A stretch of DNA of 64,000 nt from Halomonas halophila. GTDB taxonomy: Bacteria; Pseudomonadota; Gammaproteobacteria; Pseudomonadales; Halomonadaceae. Made by a program: the position numbers and the translations under genes. This document shows positions 1-8,568 of this stretch, one piece after another (position 1 is the stretch's first letter; each line of letters opens with the position of its first letter). The DNA is taken from contig NZ_CP129121.1 of assembly GCF_030406665.1 (NCBI RefSeq), forward strand, positions 496,001 through 560,000. The letters are read 5' to 3'. The notes under the pieces were generated by a model that searched no databases, had not been told where the DNA came from, and saw only the letters and a program-made list of their open reading frames with translations.

Positions 1-602
1 GGCAGACCATGGCCAGGACCCTGGACATGGTGCGTGTCCTGCGCGAGCGCGACGACGCCACCCCGGTGGTGCTGATGGGCTACTACAACCCCATCTACTG
101 CATGGGCGTCGAGGCCTTTCTCGCCGAGGCCGCCGAGGCCGGCGTCGACGGGCTGATCGTGGTCGACCTGCCGCCGGAGCACGACGCCGAGCTGTGTCTG
201 CCGGCCCAGGCCCACGGCCTCGACTTCATCCGCCTGGCGACCCCGACCACCGACGCCAGGCGCCTGCCGCTGGTGCTCGAGAACACCTCGGGCTTCCTCT
301 ACTACGTCTCCAGCACCGGCGTGACCGGCGCCGCCGCGCCATCCGCCGAGCGCGTGGCGCAGGAGGTCGAGGCCATCCGCGTGCACTCCGACCTGCCGAT
401 CGGCGTCGGCTTCGGCATCCGCACTCCCGAGCAGGCCGAGCGCATCGCCCGCTTCGCCGACGCGGTGGTGGTCGGCTCGGCGCTGACCGACACCGTGGCC
501 GCGGCCGAGAGCCCCACCGAGGCCTCGCGCGGCGTGCTCGAGCTGACCCGCTCGCTGGCCGGCGCGGTGCGCCGCGCCCGGGAGCCGGTGACCCAGGACT
601 GA
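1..602 (+). CDS. trpA: Tryptophan synthase alpha chain (3' part, cut by window start)
   Basis: TrpA cleaves indole-3-glycerol phosphate to indole and glyceraldehyde-3-phosphate in the last step of tryptophan synthesis, in the TrpA2B2 complex in the cytosol. The frame is already open at base 3, and the first ATG at base 9 is internal: about the first quarter of the usual ~265 residues lies outside the window, including the catalytic Glu and Asp. Visible TIM-barrel landmarks are GYYNPIYCMG, the VVDLPPEH strand, the loop-6 segment YVSSTGVTGA, and the phosphate-binding GVGFGIRTPEQ and VVGSAL. The gene ends at a TGA at 600-602, followed by a hairpin at 638-661. trpB presumably lies just upstream. 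Identity is certain; only the 5' end is missing. Confidence 0.96.
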   Translation, partial: QTMARTLDMVRVLRERDDATPVVLMGYYNPIYCMGVEAFLAEAAEAGVDGLIVVDLPPEHDAELCLPAQAHGLDFIRLATPTTDARRLPLVLENTSGFLYYVSSTGVTGAAAPSAERVAQEVEAIRVHSDLPIGVGFGIRTPEQAERIARFADAVVVGSALTDTVAAAESPTEASRGVLELTRSLAGAVRRAREPVTQD

Positions 603-637
603 GCCGACGCCTCGCGAGAGGCCCGTCCAGCCACGAC

Positions 638-661
638 GACGCCACCCCTCGGGGTGGCGTC
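638..661. terminator. Bidirectional hairpin terminator between trpA and the GPH symporter
   Basis: A perfect 10-bp stem (GACGCCACCC / GGGTGGCGTC) closes a CTCG loop between two convergent genes. The T tract on the plus side is weak (tcgcgtttc), so termination efficiency is uncertain, but the position fits a shared terminator. Confidence 0.7.
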
Positions 662-702
662 TCGCGTTTCAGGGAGCCGTGTGGCACGGAAGTGCGTCGG
701 CA

Positions 703-2109
703 TCAGGTGTAGGCCGAGGCCTCGCCGGAGGCGGGATCGGCGGCCGGGGACGGCGTGCCGTCATCGGGTCGGCGCTGCTGGAGGGCGGCGCGTACCTCGT
801 CCATGTCATCGTCGTTCAGGCCGAACAGGTAGGTGGCCCAGAACATCAGCAGGCAGACGATGGCGGGGATCAGGGTCAGCAGCAGGCTGATGACCAGCAG
901 CGCCGAGTCGCTCTGCTGGTCGACATTGGCCTGATAGCCGCCCCACGACAGCAGGAGCCCGATCATCCCGCCCGAGACCGCCAGCCCCATCTTGAGGAAG
1001 AACAGGTTGCCGGCGAAGGAGACCCCGGTGTTGCGCTGTCCGGTCTTCCACTCGCCGTAGTCCTCGGCGTCGGCCATCAGCGCCCAGGAGATGGGGGCGC
1101 CGACGCCGTGCATGAAGCTGACCAGCACGAAGATCAGGCTCGCCACGATGGCCCACTGGCCGGGCACCAGGAACAGCAGGCAGGAGGCCGCGATCAGGGC
1201 CAGGGTGCTGGCCTGGAACACCTTGCGCTTGCTGATGCGCCGGCTCAGCCGAGGCGATAGCGCGGTCCCGGCGATGCTGGCGAGCGCGCCGCTGGTGATG
1301 AACGCCGAAATGCCCAGGGTGCCGAAGCCCAGCACGTAGGTGGCGAAGTAGATCGCCGCCCCCTGCCGCAGGAAGAACTGCAGCGCCTGCAGGAAGGTCA
1401 CGCCGAGCACGATCCGCCACTTCAGGTTCATGGCCAGGGCCTTGAGCTTGGCGGCCAGCCGGTCGTGTTGCGTTGGCGTCGGGTGCACGCGTTCCCTCAC
1501 GGTCAGGAAGCAGAACAGGAACATCCCGAGCCCGATCGCCGACATGATGGTCATGCTGTACTGGAAGCCCTTGGCCTCGTCATCGCCGCCGATCCATTCG
1601 ACCAGCGGCATCAGGCCGCTGTTGAGGATCAGGTAGGCCACGCCGACCAGGATGAAGCGCCAGGACTGGAACGACACGCGCTCGCGGTGATCGTCGGTGA
1701 TCACGCCCCCCAGCGCGCAGTAGGGGATGTTCACCGCGGTATAGAGCAGCGACATGATGAAGTAGGTGGCGAAGGCGTAGGCGATCTTGGCCGTGCCGGA
1801 CCACTCGGGAGTGGTGAACATCAGCACGCAGGCCACGGCCAGCGGCACCGGCACGAACAGCAGGTAGGGCCGGAAACGCCCCCAGCGGCTGCGGGTGCGG
1901 TCGGCGAGCGCGCCCATCAGGGGATCGGTGATGGCATCCACGAAGCGCATCGAGAGGAAGATCGTGCCGACCACGGCGGGGGAGATGCCGTAGACGTCGG
2001 TATAGAAGTACGAGAGATACATGACCACGGCGGCGAAGGTCATGTTGTTGCCGGCATCGCCCATGCCGAAGCCGATTTTCTCGACGATGCCGAGTCTGCG
2101 TTGTGTCAT
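703..2109 (-). CDS. GPH-family (MelB/YicJ-like) sugar:cation symporter
   Basis: A 468-residue inner-membrane protein with about 12 hydrophobic segments. It belongs to the glycoside-pentoside-hexuronide:cation symporter family, which couples sugar uptake to Na+ or H+. The N-terminal stretch has the family signature: FVDAITDP, then GALADRTRSRWGRFRPYLLF at about residues 55-80. The C-terminal tail (about residues 435-468) is hydrophilic and probably cytosolic. The ATG at 2109 is the first in frame and matches family N-termini (RLGIVEKIGFGMGDAGNN). The gene stands alone, convergent with trpA and with no neighbouring glycosidase or kinase, so the substrate cannot be inferred. A short inverted repeat at 2193-2205 lies in its upstream region. 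Confidence 0.88.
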   Translation of the reverse strand: MTQRRLGIVEKIGFGMGDAGNNMTFAAVVMYLSYFYTDVYGISPAVVGTIFLSMRFVDAITDPLMGALADRTRSRWGRFRPYLLFVPVPLAVACVLMFTTPEWSGTAKIAYAFATYFIMSLLYTAVNIPYCALGGVITDDHRERVSFQSWRFILVGVAYLILNSGLMPLVEWIGGDDEAKGFQYSMTIMSAIGLGMFLFCFLTVRERVHPTPTQHDRLAAKLKALAMNLKWRIVLGVTFLQALQFFLRQGAAIYFATYVLGFGTLGISAFITSGALASIAGTALSPRLSRRISKRKVFQASTLALIAASCLLFLVPGQWAIVASLIFVLVSFMHGVGAPISWALMADAEDYGEWKTGQRNTGVSFAGNLFFLKMGLAVSGGMIGLLLSWGGYQANVDQQSDSALLVISLLLTLIPAIVCLLMFWATYLFGLNDDDMDEVRAALQQRRPDDGTPSPAADPASGEASAYT

Positions 2110-2192
2110 CGCGCGCTCCTCGCTCGTTATTATTTAGCAGGCAAAGCCTAGGGAGCGTCCTGGGATAGCGTCTAATATATGGATTCCGGCTA

Positions 2193-2205
2193 TTTGATAT
2201 TCAAA
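2193..2205. promoter_or_regulatory. Short inverted repeat upstream of the GPH symporter
   Basis: TTTGA-TAT-TCAAA lies about 85 bp upstream of the symporter start, in an AT-rich patch (2170-2210) that contrasts with the surrounding GC-rich DNA. It could be a regulator operator overlapping the promoter. No regulator gene is adjacent, and a 5-bp arm can occur by chance. Confidence 0.3.
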
Positions 2206-2324
2206 CAGTTATCGGAAGCGTTAAGAAGATGATTCGGCACGCCTTTGCGGGAAAGTCCTCCGCCTCGGGGACGCCTAAAGTCGACGTCGCCAGGCGGACG
2301 AGGGAAGTGTTGCCGCTCTGAACG

Positions 2325-2352
2325 ACGACACCCCGCCGAAGCGGGGTGTCGT
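2325..2352 (-). terminator. Terminator of the yajC-secD-secF operon
   Basis: A perfect 12-bp stem (ACGACACCCCGC / GCGGGGTGTCGT) lies 24 bp beyond the secF stop. Read on the minus strand the loop is TTCG, the very stable cUUCGg tetraloop. No clear U tract follows. Confidence 0.75.
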
Positions 2353-2375
2353 GAACGGATGGTGAGGCAATGCCG

Positions 2376-3299
2376 TCAGGGCAGCTCCTCGGCCTCCGGA
2401 TCTTCCTTCCTGGCCGGGATCAGATCCTCGCGACTGAGCTTCAGCGGCAGCAGCAGGGCCGCGGCCACGTAGATCGACGAGAAGGTACCCACGGCGATGC
2501 CGATGATCAGCGCGACGGCGAAGTAGTGAATCATGTCGCCGCCCAGGATCAGCAGCGCCAGCAGCACCAGCAGGGTGGTGCCGGAGGTGGCCAGGGTTCG
2601 CGACAGGGTCTGGTTGATCGCCTCGTTGAAGATCGCCGGCATGTCGTCGATGCGCGACTTGCGGATGTTCTCGCGGATGCGGTCGTAGACCACGATGGTG
2701 TCGTTGAGCGAGTAGCCGATCACCGCCAGCACCGCGGCCAGCACCGTGAGGTCGAACTCGAAGCCGAACAGGGCGAAGGCGCCGATCACGATCACCACGT
2801 CGTGGACGAGGGCCAGCAGGGCGCCGAGGGCGAACTTGTACTGGAAGCGGAAGGCGACGTAGAGCATCACGATGCCGAGCGCCACCAGCATGCCCATGCC
2901 GCTCTGGTCGCGGAGCTGGTCGCCGACCTGGGCGCCGACGAATTCGGCGCGCACCAGGTCGACGCTGGCGCCGCCCTGGTTCAGCAGGTCGACCACCTGG
3001 TCGCCGACGCCGGCATCGAAGGCCTGCTGCAGGCGGATCAGCACCTCGGTGGAGGCGCCGAAGGTCTGCACCGCCACGTCCTGGAAGCCGGCGGCTTCCA
3101 GGGCCTCACGCACGCTGGCCAGCGCCGGCGCGGTGGCGTAGCGGACCTCGACCAGGGTGCCGCCGGTGAAGTCCAGGCCCAGGTTGAGCCCGTTGACCAG
3201 CAGGGCGACGATCGACACCAGCAGCATCATCCCGGAGGCGATGAAGGCCAGCCGGCGTTTGCCCATGAAGTCGAGCTGTCGATTGATGAACGATTGCAT
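2376..3299 (-). CDS. secF: Protein translocase subunit SecF
   Basis: SecF works with SecD and YajC in the inner membrane, using the proton or sodium motive force to pull preproteins through SecYEG. The 307-residue length is typical. It starts with one membrane span (about residues 15-36), followed by GLDFTGGTLVEVRY, a periplasmic P1-type domain, and five C-terminal spans including the conserved GYSLNDTIVVYDRIREN. The start at 3299 follows AGGAGAAGGCC, and this Shine-Dalgarno overlaps the secD stop codon; the intergenic gap is 9 bp. It is the last gene of the operon and precedes the hairpin at 2325-2352. Confidence 0.97.
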   Translation of the reverse strand: MQSFINRQLDFMGKRRLAFIASGMMLLVSIVALLVNGLNLGLDFTGGTLVEVRYATAPALASVREALEAAGFQDVAVQTFGASTEVLIRLQQAFDAGVGDQVVDLLNQGGASVDLVRAEFVGAQVGDQLRDQSGMGMLVALGIVMLYVAFRFQYKFALGALLALVHDVVIVIGAFALFGFEFDLTVLAAVLAVIGYSLNDTIVVYDRIRENIRKSRIDDMPAIFNEAINQTLSRTLATSGTTLLVLLALLILGGDMIHYFAVALIIGIAVGTFSSIYVAAALLLPLKLSREDLIPARKEDPEAEELP

Positions 3300-3308
3300 G
3301 GCCTTCTC

Positions 3309-5156
3309 CTAAATCCAGAGCTTCTTCACGGGCTTGCGGCCGTAGCACAGGTTGACCATGGCGCGGGTCACCATCAGCGAGGTGAACAGCGAGGTCAGGA
3401 TGCCCAGCGACAGCGTCACGGCGAAGCCCTTGACCGGGCCGGTGCCGATCGAGAACAGGATCAACGCCACCAGCAGGGTGGTGATGTTGGCATCGACGAT
3501 CGAGGTGAAGGCGCGCTCGTAGCCGGCGTGGATGGCCTGCTGGGCCGAGAGCCCGCCGCGCATCTCCTCGCGTATGCGCTCGAAGATCAGCACGTTGGCA
3601 TCCACCGCCATGCCCAGCGTCAGCACGATACCGGCGATGCCGGGCAGCGTGAGCGTGGCCCCGAGCAGCGACATGGCCGCCACCAGCATCACCAGGTTGA
3701 AGGCCAGCGCGACGTTGGCGATCACCCCGAACACCTTGTAGCGGATCAGCATGAAGGCCACGACCAGCAGCAGGCCGATCTGCACCGAGAGGATGCCGCG
3801 TTCGATGTTCTTCTGGCCGAGGCTCGGCCCGATGGTGCGCTCCTGGGCGAAGTAGATCGGCGCGGCCAGCGAGCCGGAACGCAGCAGCAGCGCCAGGTCG
3901 GCCGCCTCGGTGGGCGAGTCCAGCCCGGTGATGCGGAAGCTGTTGCCCAGCGCGCTCTGGATGGTGGCCAGGCTGATGATGCTGCGCTCGGTGTAGGGCG
4001 AACGTACGACGGTTTCCTCGCCGTCCTCCATCACCGTGCGCTCGCGGGTCTTGTGCTCGATGAACAGCACCGCCATGTTGCGTCCGATGTTGGTGCGGGT
4101 GGCGCGGTTCATCAGGGTGCCGCCGGTGCCGTCCAGGTTGATGTTGACCTGGGGCCGACCGTTCTCGTCGAAGCTGCGGTTGGCGTTCGAGACGCTGTCG
4201 CCGGTGATGATGACGTCGCGCATCAGGGTGGCGGTGCGTTCCGCGTTGCGGAAGGCATAGGTCTCGGTCTCGGCCTCCGGGGTGTCCGGCCGCGCCTCGA
4301 GGCGGAACTCCAGGTTGGCGGTGGCGCCGACGATGCGCTTGGCCGCGGCGGTGTCCTGCACGCCGGGCAGCTCGACGACGATGCGCGCCGGCCCCTGGCG
4401 CTGGACCAGCGGTTCGGCCACGCCGAGCTCGTTGACGCGGTTGCGCAGCGTGGTCAGGTTCTGGTTGACCGCGTAGTCCTGGATCTCCTGCACGGCGGTG
4501 TCGGTCAGTGTCATCGCCAGGCCGGCGCCGCGGTCGCGCTCGAGGTCACTGTACTCGAACTCGGGGAAGTCGCGGCTGATCAGGCGGCGGGCCTCGTCGC
4601 GATCTTCCTCGTTCATGAAGTCCATGTGGATCGAGCGTTCCTCGACCTCGGTATTGCGATAGCGGATCCGCTCGTCGCGCAGGGTCTCGCGCATGGCGCT
4701 GGCGTTGACCTCTAGGCGCTGGGTCAGGGCCGCCTTCATGTCGACCTCGAGCAGGAAGTGCACGCCGCCGCGCAGGTCCAGGCCCAGGGTCATGGGGGAG
4801 GCAGCCAGCGATTCCAGCCAGCCCGGAGTGGATTCGGCCAGGTTCAGCGCCACCACGTAGTCGTCGCCCAGGCGCTCGCTGAGCATGTCGCGGGCCTGGA
4901 TCTGGTCGTCGGCGTTGTCGAGACGGATCAGCACGCTGCCGGCGTCGCGTTCGACGGACTGGATGCCGAGGCCGGCGTCGGTGAGGGAGCTCTCGAGCTG
5001 CTCGAGGCGGCGTTGGTCGAGGTTGAAGTCGCCCCCGTCGCTGCTGATCTGTACCGCCGGGTCCTCGGGGAAGAGGTTGGGGAGAGAGTAGATCAGGCCG
5101 ACGGAGAGCACGAGGAGTATCAGCAGATACTTCCACAGGGGATAACGATTAAGCAT
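3309..5156 (-). CDS. secD: Protein translocase subunit SecD
   Basis: A 615-residue SecD, the same length as in E. coli. It has one N-terminal span (about residues 8-26), a large periplasmic domain with the DLRGGVHFLLEVD motif near residue 130, and five C-terminal spans with GMAVDANVLIFERIREE. It drives late steps of protein export with SecF. The frame is open for 47 more codons upstream (to 5297), but that stretch is Pro/Arg-rich and unlike SecD. MLNRYPLWKY at 5156 is therefore the start, preceded by a GAGGGCAGG-type ribosome site. A 145-bp gap containing a hairpin separates it from yajC, longer than the other gaps in this operon. Confidence 0.97.
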   Translation of the reverse strand: MLNRYPLWKYLLILLVLSVGLIYSLPNLFPEDPAVQISSDGGDFNLDQRRLEQLESSLTDAGLGIQSVERDAGSVLIRLDNADDQIQARDMLSERLGDDYVVALNLAESTPGWLESLAASPMTLGLDLRGGVHFLLEVDMKAALTQRLEVNASAMRETLRDERIRYRNTEVEERSIHMDFMNEEDRDEARRLISRDFPEFEYSDLERDRGAGLAMTLTDTAVQEIQDYAVNQNLTTLRNRVNELGVAEPLVQRQGPARIVVELPGVQDTAAAKRIVGATANLEFRLEARPDTPEAETETYAFRNAERTATLMRDVIITGDSVSNANRSFDENGRPQVNINLDGTGGTLMNRATRTNIGRNMAVLFIEHKTRERTVMEDGEETVVRSPYTERSIISLATIQSALGNSFRITGLDSPTEAADLALLLRSGSLAAPIYFAQERTIGPSLGQKNIERGILSVQIGLLLVVAFMLIRYKVFGVIANVALAFNLVMLVAAMSLLGATLTLPGIAGIVLTLGMAVDANVLIFERIREEMRGGLSAQQAIHAGYERAFTSIVDANITTLLVALILFSIGTGPVKGFAVTLSLGILTSLFTSLMVTRAMVNLCYGRKPVKKLWI

Positions 5157-5259
5157 GGGGGCCCTGCCCTCAGGTTGCTGATGATGGGACGGACGCTGCG
5201 CCATCACGAGCACCGGGCGGAGCCGGTCGGCCGGGCCCCGCCTCGGTGGTCGCAGGGCA

Positions 5260-5287
5260 GCCCGCACGGCCGGGTAGGCGTGCGGGC
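5260..5287. repeat. Hairpin in the yajC-secD intergenic region
   Basis: A perfect 9-bp inverted repeat (GCCCGCACG / CGTGCGGGC) with a 10-base loop sits between the yajC stop (5302) and the secD start (5156). It could be an mRNA processing or stability element, or a weak attenuator. It has no T tract. Confidence 0.4.
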
Positions 5288-5301
5288 GCGGGGGCATCCG
5301 A

Positions 5302-5640
5302 TCAGATGGACTTGAGCGTGCCCTTGGGCAGAACGGAAGCCACGGCGTTCTTCTGGACGCTGACCTCGGTGCCTTCGGCGATTTCCATGGACAGGAACTC
5401 GCTGTCTTCGCTGACCTTGGTGATGCGGCCCATCATGCCGCCGCCGATGACGATCTCGTCACCCTTGGACAGGCCGGCGATCAGCTGCTTGTGCTGCTTG
5501 GCCCGCTTGGCCTGCGGACGCCACAGCAGGAAGTAGAAGATCAGCACGAAGCCGACCAGCATCACGATCTGGGCGATGCCACCGCCCGGAGCGGCGCCAG
5601 CGTCCTGGGCCATGGCCGGGGAAATGAGGAAGTCCAGCAT
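5302..5640 (-). CDS. yajC: Sec translocon accessory protein YajC
   Basis: A 112-residue single-span inner-membrane protein that associates with SecDF. The N-terminus is MLDFLISPAMAQ, then an Ala/Gly linker, one hydrophobic helix at about residues 23-42 ending in FYFLLWRPQAKR, and a small cytosolic domain with GLSKGDEIVIGGGMMGRI. Length and motif order are those of the family. It lies 81 bp downstream of tgt in the conserved queA-tgt-yajC-secD-secF order. Confidence 0.96.
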   Translation of the reverse strand: MLDFLISPAMAQDAGAAPGGGIAQIVMLVGFVLIFYFLLWRPQAKRAKQHKQLIAGLSKGDEIVIGGGMMGRITKVSEDSEFLSMEIAEGTEVSVQKNAVASVLPKGTLKSI

Positions 5641-5721
5641 GTACGACGATCTCCTGAGTCGCGGGGAAACAAGACGCCTTCCAGCGGCGCTCGACGGCCG
5701 GCCACGGGGGCCGGCCGTCGA

Positions 5722-6858
5722 TCAATTCGGAGCGGGGGGAACCGGCAGACCGCGCTGCGCGTAGAACCCTTCCACGAAGTTCGCCAATGTACCCGCTTCG
5801 ATAGCACCGCGCAAACCAGCCATCAGGCGCTGGTAATGGCGCAGATTGTGGATGGTATTGAGCATCGAGCCGAGCATCTCGCCGCAGCGGTCGAGGTGAT
5901 GCAGGTAGGCGCGGGAGAAGTTGCGGCAGGTGTAGCAGTCGCATTCCTCGTCCAGCGGACGGGTGTCGTGGCGGTGCTTGGCATTGCGGATCTTGACCGT
6001 GCCTTCCCCGGTGAACAGGTGGCCGTTGCGCGCGTTGCGGGTCGGCATCACGCAGTCGAACATGTCGACGCCGCGGCGCACGCCTTCCACCAGGTCCTCC
6101 GGCTTGCCCACGCCCATCAGGTAGCGCGGCTTGTCGGCCGGCATCCATTCGGGCAGGTAGTCGAGCACCTTGATCATCTCTTCCTTGGGCTCGCCGACCG
6201 ACAGGCCGCCGATGGCGTAGCCGTCGAAGCCGATCTTCTCGAGGCCCTCGAGCGAGGCCTCGCGCAGCTCGGGATACATGCCGCCCTGGATGATGCCGAA
6301 CAGCGCCGAGGGCGAGTCGCCGTGGGCGTCGCGGGAGCGCTGGGCCCAGCGCAGCGACATCTCCATCGACTTCCTGGCCTCGTCCTCGGTGGCCGGGTAG
6401 GGCGTGCACTCGTCGAAGATCATCACGATGTCCGAGCCCAGTGAGCGCTGCACGGCCATCGATTCCTCGGGGCCCATGAACACCTTGGAACCGTCCACCG
6501 GCGAGCGGAAGTGCACCCCCTGCTCGGTGATCTTGCGCATCTCGCCGAGCGAGAACACCTGGAAGCCGCCGGAGTCGGTGAGGATCGGCTTGTCCCACTG
6601 GGCGAAGTCGTGCAGGTCGCCGTGCTCCTCGATGACCTCGGTGCCCGGGCGCAGCCACAGGTGGAAGGTGTTGCCGAGGATGATCTCGGCGCCGATCTCC
6701 TTGACCGACTCGGGCGTCATGCCCTTGACGGTGCCGTAGGTGCCCACCGGCATGAAGGCCGGCGTTTCCACGGTGCCTCGCGGGAAGCTGAGGCGGCCGC
6801 GGCGCGCCCGGCCATCACTGGCCAGGTGCTCGAAGTTCATGAAGCATTCGTCTCGCAT
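5722..6858 (-). CDS. tgt: tRNA-guanine transglycosylase
   Basis: Tgt exchanges guanine-34 of tRNAs with GUN anticodons for the queuine precursor preQ1. The 378-residue protein has TETPAFMPVGTYGTVKG-like and LTDSGGFQVFS segments with a catalytic Asp, the second catalytic region DMFDCVMPTRNARNGHLF, and a zinc site CDCYTC with a downstream His. Two in-frame starts are possible: ATG at 6858 with a GAGAG ribosome site, and ATG at 6840 (MNFEHL), which aligns better with the E. coli N-terminus. I give the longer because of its ribosome site. It lies 56 bp downstream of queA, the next enzyme of the same pathway. Confidence 0.97.
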   Translation of the reverse strand: MRDECFMNFEHLASDGRARRGRLSFPRGTVETPAFMPVGTYGTVKGMTPESVKEIGAEIILGNTFHLWLRPGTEVIEEHGDLHDFAQWDKPILTDSGGFQVFSLGEMRKITEQGVHFRSPVDGSKVFMGPEESMAVQRSLGSDIVMIFDECTPYPATEDEARKSMEMSLRWAQRSRDAHGDSPSALFGIIQGGMYPELREASLEGLEKIGFDGYAIGGLSVGEPKEEMIKVLDYLPEWMPADKPRYLMGVGKPEDLVEGVRRGVDMFDCVMPTRNARNGHLFTGEGTVKIRNAKHRHDTRPLDEECDCYTCRNFSRAYLHHLDRCGEMLGSMLNTIHNLRHYQRLMAGLRGAIEAGTLANFVEGFYAQRGLPVPPAPN

Positions 6859-6914
6859 GGGGTCTCTCGAAATTCGTCGAAGCGGTCGGCCGGTGCATGG
6901 CCGAGCGGCTCGGA

Positions 6915-7952
6915 TCAGCGGGCGCGCGTCAGCAGCATCGCATCGCCGTAGCTGAAGAAGGCGTACTCTTCGCGCACCGCCTCGCGGTAGGCGGCCATCA
7001 CCGTCTCATAGCCGGCGAAGGAGGACACCAGCATCAGCAGGGTCGACTCCGGCAGGTGGAAGTTGGTGATCAGGGCGTCGACCACCCGCCAGTCGTAGCC
7101 GGGATAGATGAAGATGTCGGTCTCGCCGCTGTAGGGCGCGATCTCGCCGTCGTCGCTCTTCAGGCAGGCCGATTCCAGGCAGCGCACGCTGGTGGTGCCC
7201 ACCGCGATGACGCGGTTGCCCCGGGCGCGGGCGGCGCGCACCTGCTCGCAGACCGCCTCGGAGACCTCGATCCACTCGCTGTGCATCTCGTGGTCGCGGA
7301 TGTCGTCGGCGCGCACCGGCTGGAAGGTGCCGGCGCCCACGTGCAGGGTGACGAAGGCGCTTTCCACGCCCTTCTCGGCCAGGGCCTCGAGCAGCGGCTC
7401 GTCGAAGTGCAGCCCCGCGGTGGGGGCGGCCACCGCGCCCTCGCGGCGGGCGTAGACGGTCTGGTAGCGCTCGCGGTCGGAGAGCTCGTCCTCGCGGGTG
7501 ATGTAGGGCGGCAGCGGCATGTGGCCGTGCTGCTCCAGCAGCTCCACCAGCGGCGTCTCGCCGAGGAATCGCAGCTCGAACAGCGCATCGCGGCGGCCCT
7601 CGACCACGGCGCGGATGCCGCCCTCGAACGCGATCTCGGTGCCGGGCTTGGGCGACTTGCTCGAGCGCAGGTGGGCCAGGCCGCGATGGGCGTCCAGCGG
7701 GCGCTCCAGCAGCATCTCGACGCGCCCGCCGCTGGCCTTGTGGCCGTGCAGTCGGGCCGGGATCACCCGGGTGTCGTTGAACACCAGCAAGTCGCCCGGG
7801 TCGAGGGTCTCGAGCAGGTCGGGGAAGCGGCGGTGCGCGAGCGAGCCGCTCTCGCCGTCGACGCACAGCAGCCGGCAGTCGCTGCGTTGCTCGGAGGGAT
7901 AGCGGGCGATCAGCGCCTCGGGGAGCTCATAGTGGAAATCGGCGCGCTGCAT
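6915..7952 (-). CDS. queA: S-adenosylmethionine:tRNA ribosyltransferase-isomerase
   Basis: QueA transfers the ribosyl part of S-adenosylmethionine to preQ1-34 in tRNA, making epoxyqueuosine. The 345-residue protein shows the family landmarks FHYELPEALIARYP, LLVFNDTRVIPARL, GRVEMLLE, AAPTAGLHFDE, TLHVGAGTFQPVR and NFHLPESTLLMLVSSFAG. The frame runs upstream to 8075, but that extension is Arg/Pro-rich. MQRADFHYELP at 7952 matches QueA N-termini. It is the first gene of the minus-strand operon and is divergent from tRNA-Leu, with about 140 bp between them. Confidence 0.97.
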   Translation of the reverse strand: MQRADFHYELPEALIARYPSEQRSDCRLLCVDGESGSLAHRRFPDLLETLDPGDLLVFNDTRVIPARLHGHKASGGRVEMLLERPLDAHRGLAHLRSSKSPKPGTEIAFEGGIRAVVEGRRDALFELRFLGETPLVELLEQHGHMPLPPYITREDELSDRERYQTVYARREGAVAAPTAGLHFDEPLLEALAEKGVESAFVTLHVGAGTFQPVRADDIRDHEMHSEWIEVSEAVCEQVRAARARGNRVIAVGTTSVRCLESACLKSDDGEIAPYSGETDIFIYPGYDWRVVDALITNFHLPESTLLMLVSSFAGYETVMAAYREAVREEYAFFSYGDAMLLTRAR

Positions 7953-8054
7953 GGGGTGAAACGTCCGGATGGTGGGATGAGAAGGGCGGCTCGGCCGAGC
8001 CATTGGCAAGCCGCCTAGGATACCCTGTCGCCGCCGCGAAGTCAGGGGTCGCGA

Positions 8055-8082
8055 TTGACCTCCCGTCCGGCCCACGTATAAT
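8055..8082 (+). promoter_or_regulatory. Sigma70 promoter of tRNA-Leu
   Basis: TTGACC at 8055-8060 and a perfect TATAAT at 8077-8082 are separated by 16 bp. Transcription would start near 8089, just before the mature tRNA at 8094. The GC-rich discriminator gcagcgcc is typical of stable-RNA promoters under stringent control. Confidence 0.85.
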
Positions 8083-8093
8083 GCAGCGCCGTT

Positions 8094-8180
8094 GCCGGTG
8101 TGGCGGAATTGGTAGACGCAGCGGATTCAAAATCCGCCGGGTGCAAGCCCTTGTCGGTTCGAGTCCGACCGCCGGTACCA
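8094..8180 (+). tRNA. tRNA-Leu (anticodon CAA)
   Basis: An 87-nt class II tRNA with encoded CCA. The acceptor GCCGGTG pairs with CGCCGGT through two G-U wobbles, one at the terminal pair. The anticodon stem gcgga/tccgc holds the loop ttcaaaa, giving anticodon CAA, which reads UUG. A long variable arm and a T arm gtcgg-ttcgagt-ccgac follow. The D-arm ggtagac matches bacterial tRNA-Leu. No integrase gene or attachment-site repeat is seen downstream. Confidence 0.96.
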
Positions 8181-8364
8181 TGAAATCAAGCACTTACCTC
8201 CCTCCTTGTGCTTGTTCTGAATTAAATCCCCTTCAAGTGTCAACAAGGTGTCCACGCCGGTCATCGTCTCGTCGTGCCCGTTGTCCTGTACGCCCTTACT
8301 GCCCCGCGTCCTGGCTCTTGTGTCCGTCGAAAGCTCAAGCAGCGTTCATTTATTAGTTTTCATT

Positions 8365-8468
8365 GATTCACTACGCCTCCCGTGGCGTATGCATATTGGA
8401 AGGGTGTCGGCATCCCTCAGCCCGACACATCCCCGTATCCTTCGCGGCCTTCTCCGGCCGCGTTTTTT
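8365..8468 (+). ncRNA. Candidate small RNA 1 after tRNA-Leu
   Basis: Three successive stem-loops: TACGCC/GGCGTA (8372-8389), GTGTCGG/CCGACAC (8404-8428) and a terminator CGCGGCC/GGCCGCG followed by six T (8443-8468). That architecture fits a ~100-nt small RNA, but it could equally be the tRNA-Leu transcript trailer with its terminator. No convincing promoter was found immediately upstream. The 5' end is a guess. Confidence 0.3.
8443..8468 (+). terminator. Intrinsic terminator 1 of the array
   Basis: Stem CGCGGCC/GGCCGCG (7 bp) with loop ttctcc, then TTTTTT. It is the first strong terminator after tRNA-Leu. Confidence 0.85.
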
Positions 8469-8533
8469 ATGCCCGGAGGCCTGGCTCGGGAGGATGGCGT
8501 TACGCCTAAAGATAAAAAATATTCGCATTTGCA

Positions 8534-8562
8534 TTGACGGACGAGCGAGGAACGCTTACGTT
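8534..8562 (+). promoter_or_regulatory. Possible promoter of candidate small RNA 2
   Basis: TTGACG at 8534-8539 (5 of 6 matches to the -35 consensus) is followed after exactly 17 bp by TACGTT at 8557-8562, a weak -10 (3 of 6). The predicted start near 8569 is the first base of a stem-loop. Confidence 0.35.
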
Positions 8563-8568
8563 GAGGAC

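Noticed and set aside
2370..4715. A 781-codon plus-strand frame opposite secD/secF
   Set aside because: It is the complement of well-identified genes, with Gln/His/Gly/Val-rich low-complexity translation typical of antisense frames in GC-rich DNA.
5157..5297. N-terminal extension of SecD
   Set aside because: The extra 47 residues are Pro/Arg-rich, unlike SecD; the internal ATG at 5156 gives the exact family length.
8181..8440. Integrated element next to tRNA-Leu
   Set aside because: tRNA-Leu genes are common integration sites, but no integrase, excisionase or repeat of the tRNA 3' end is present downstream.
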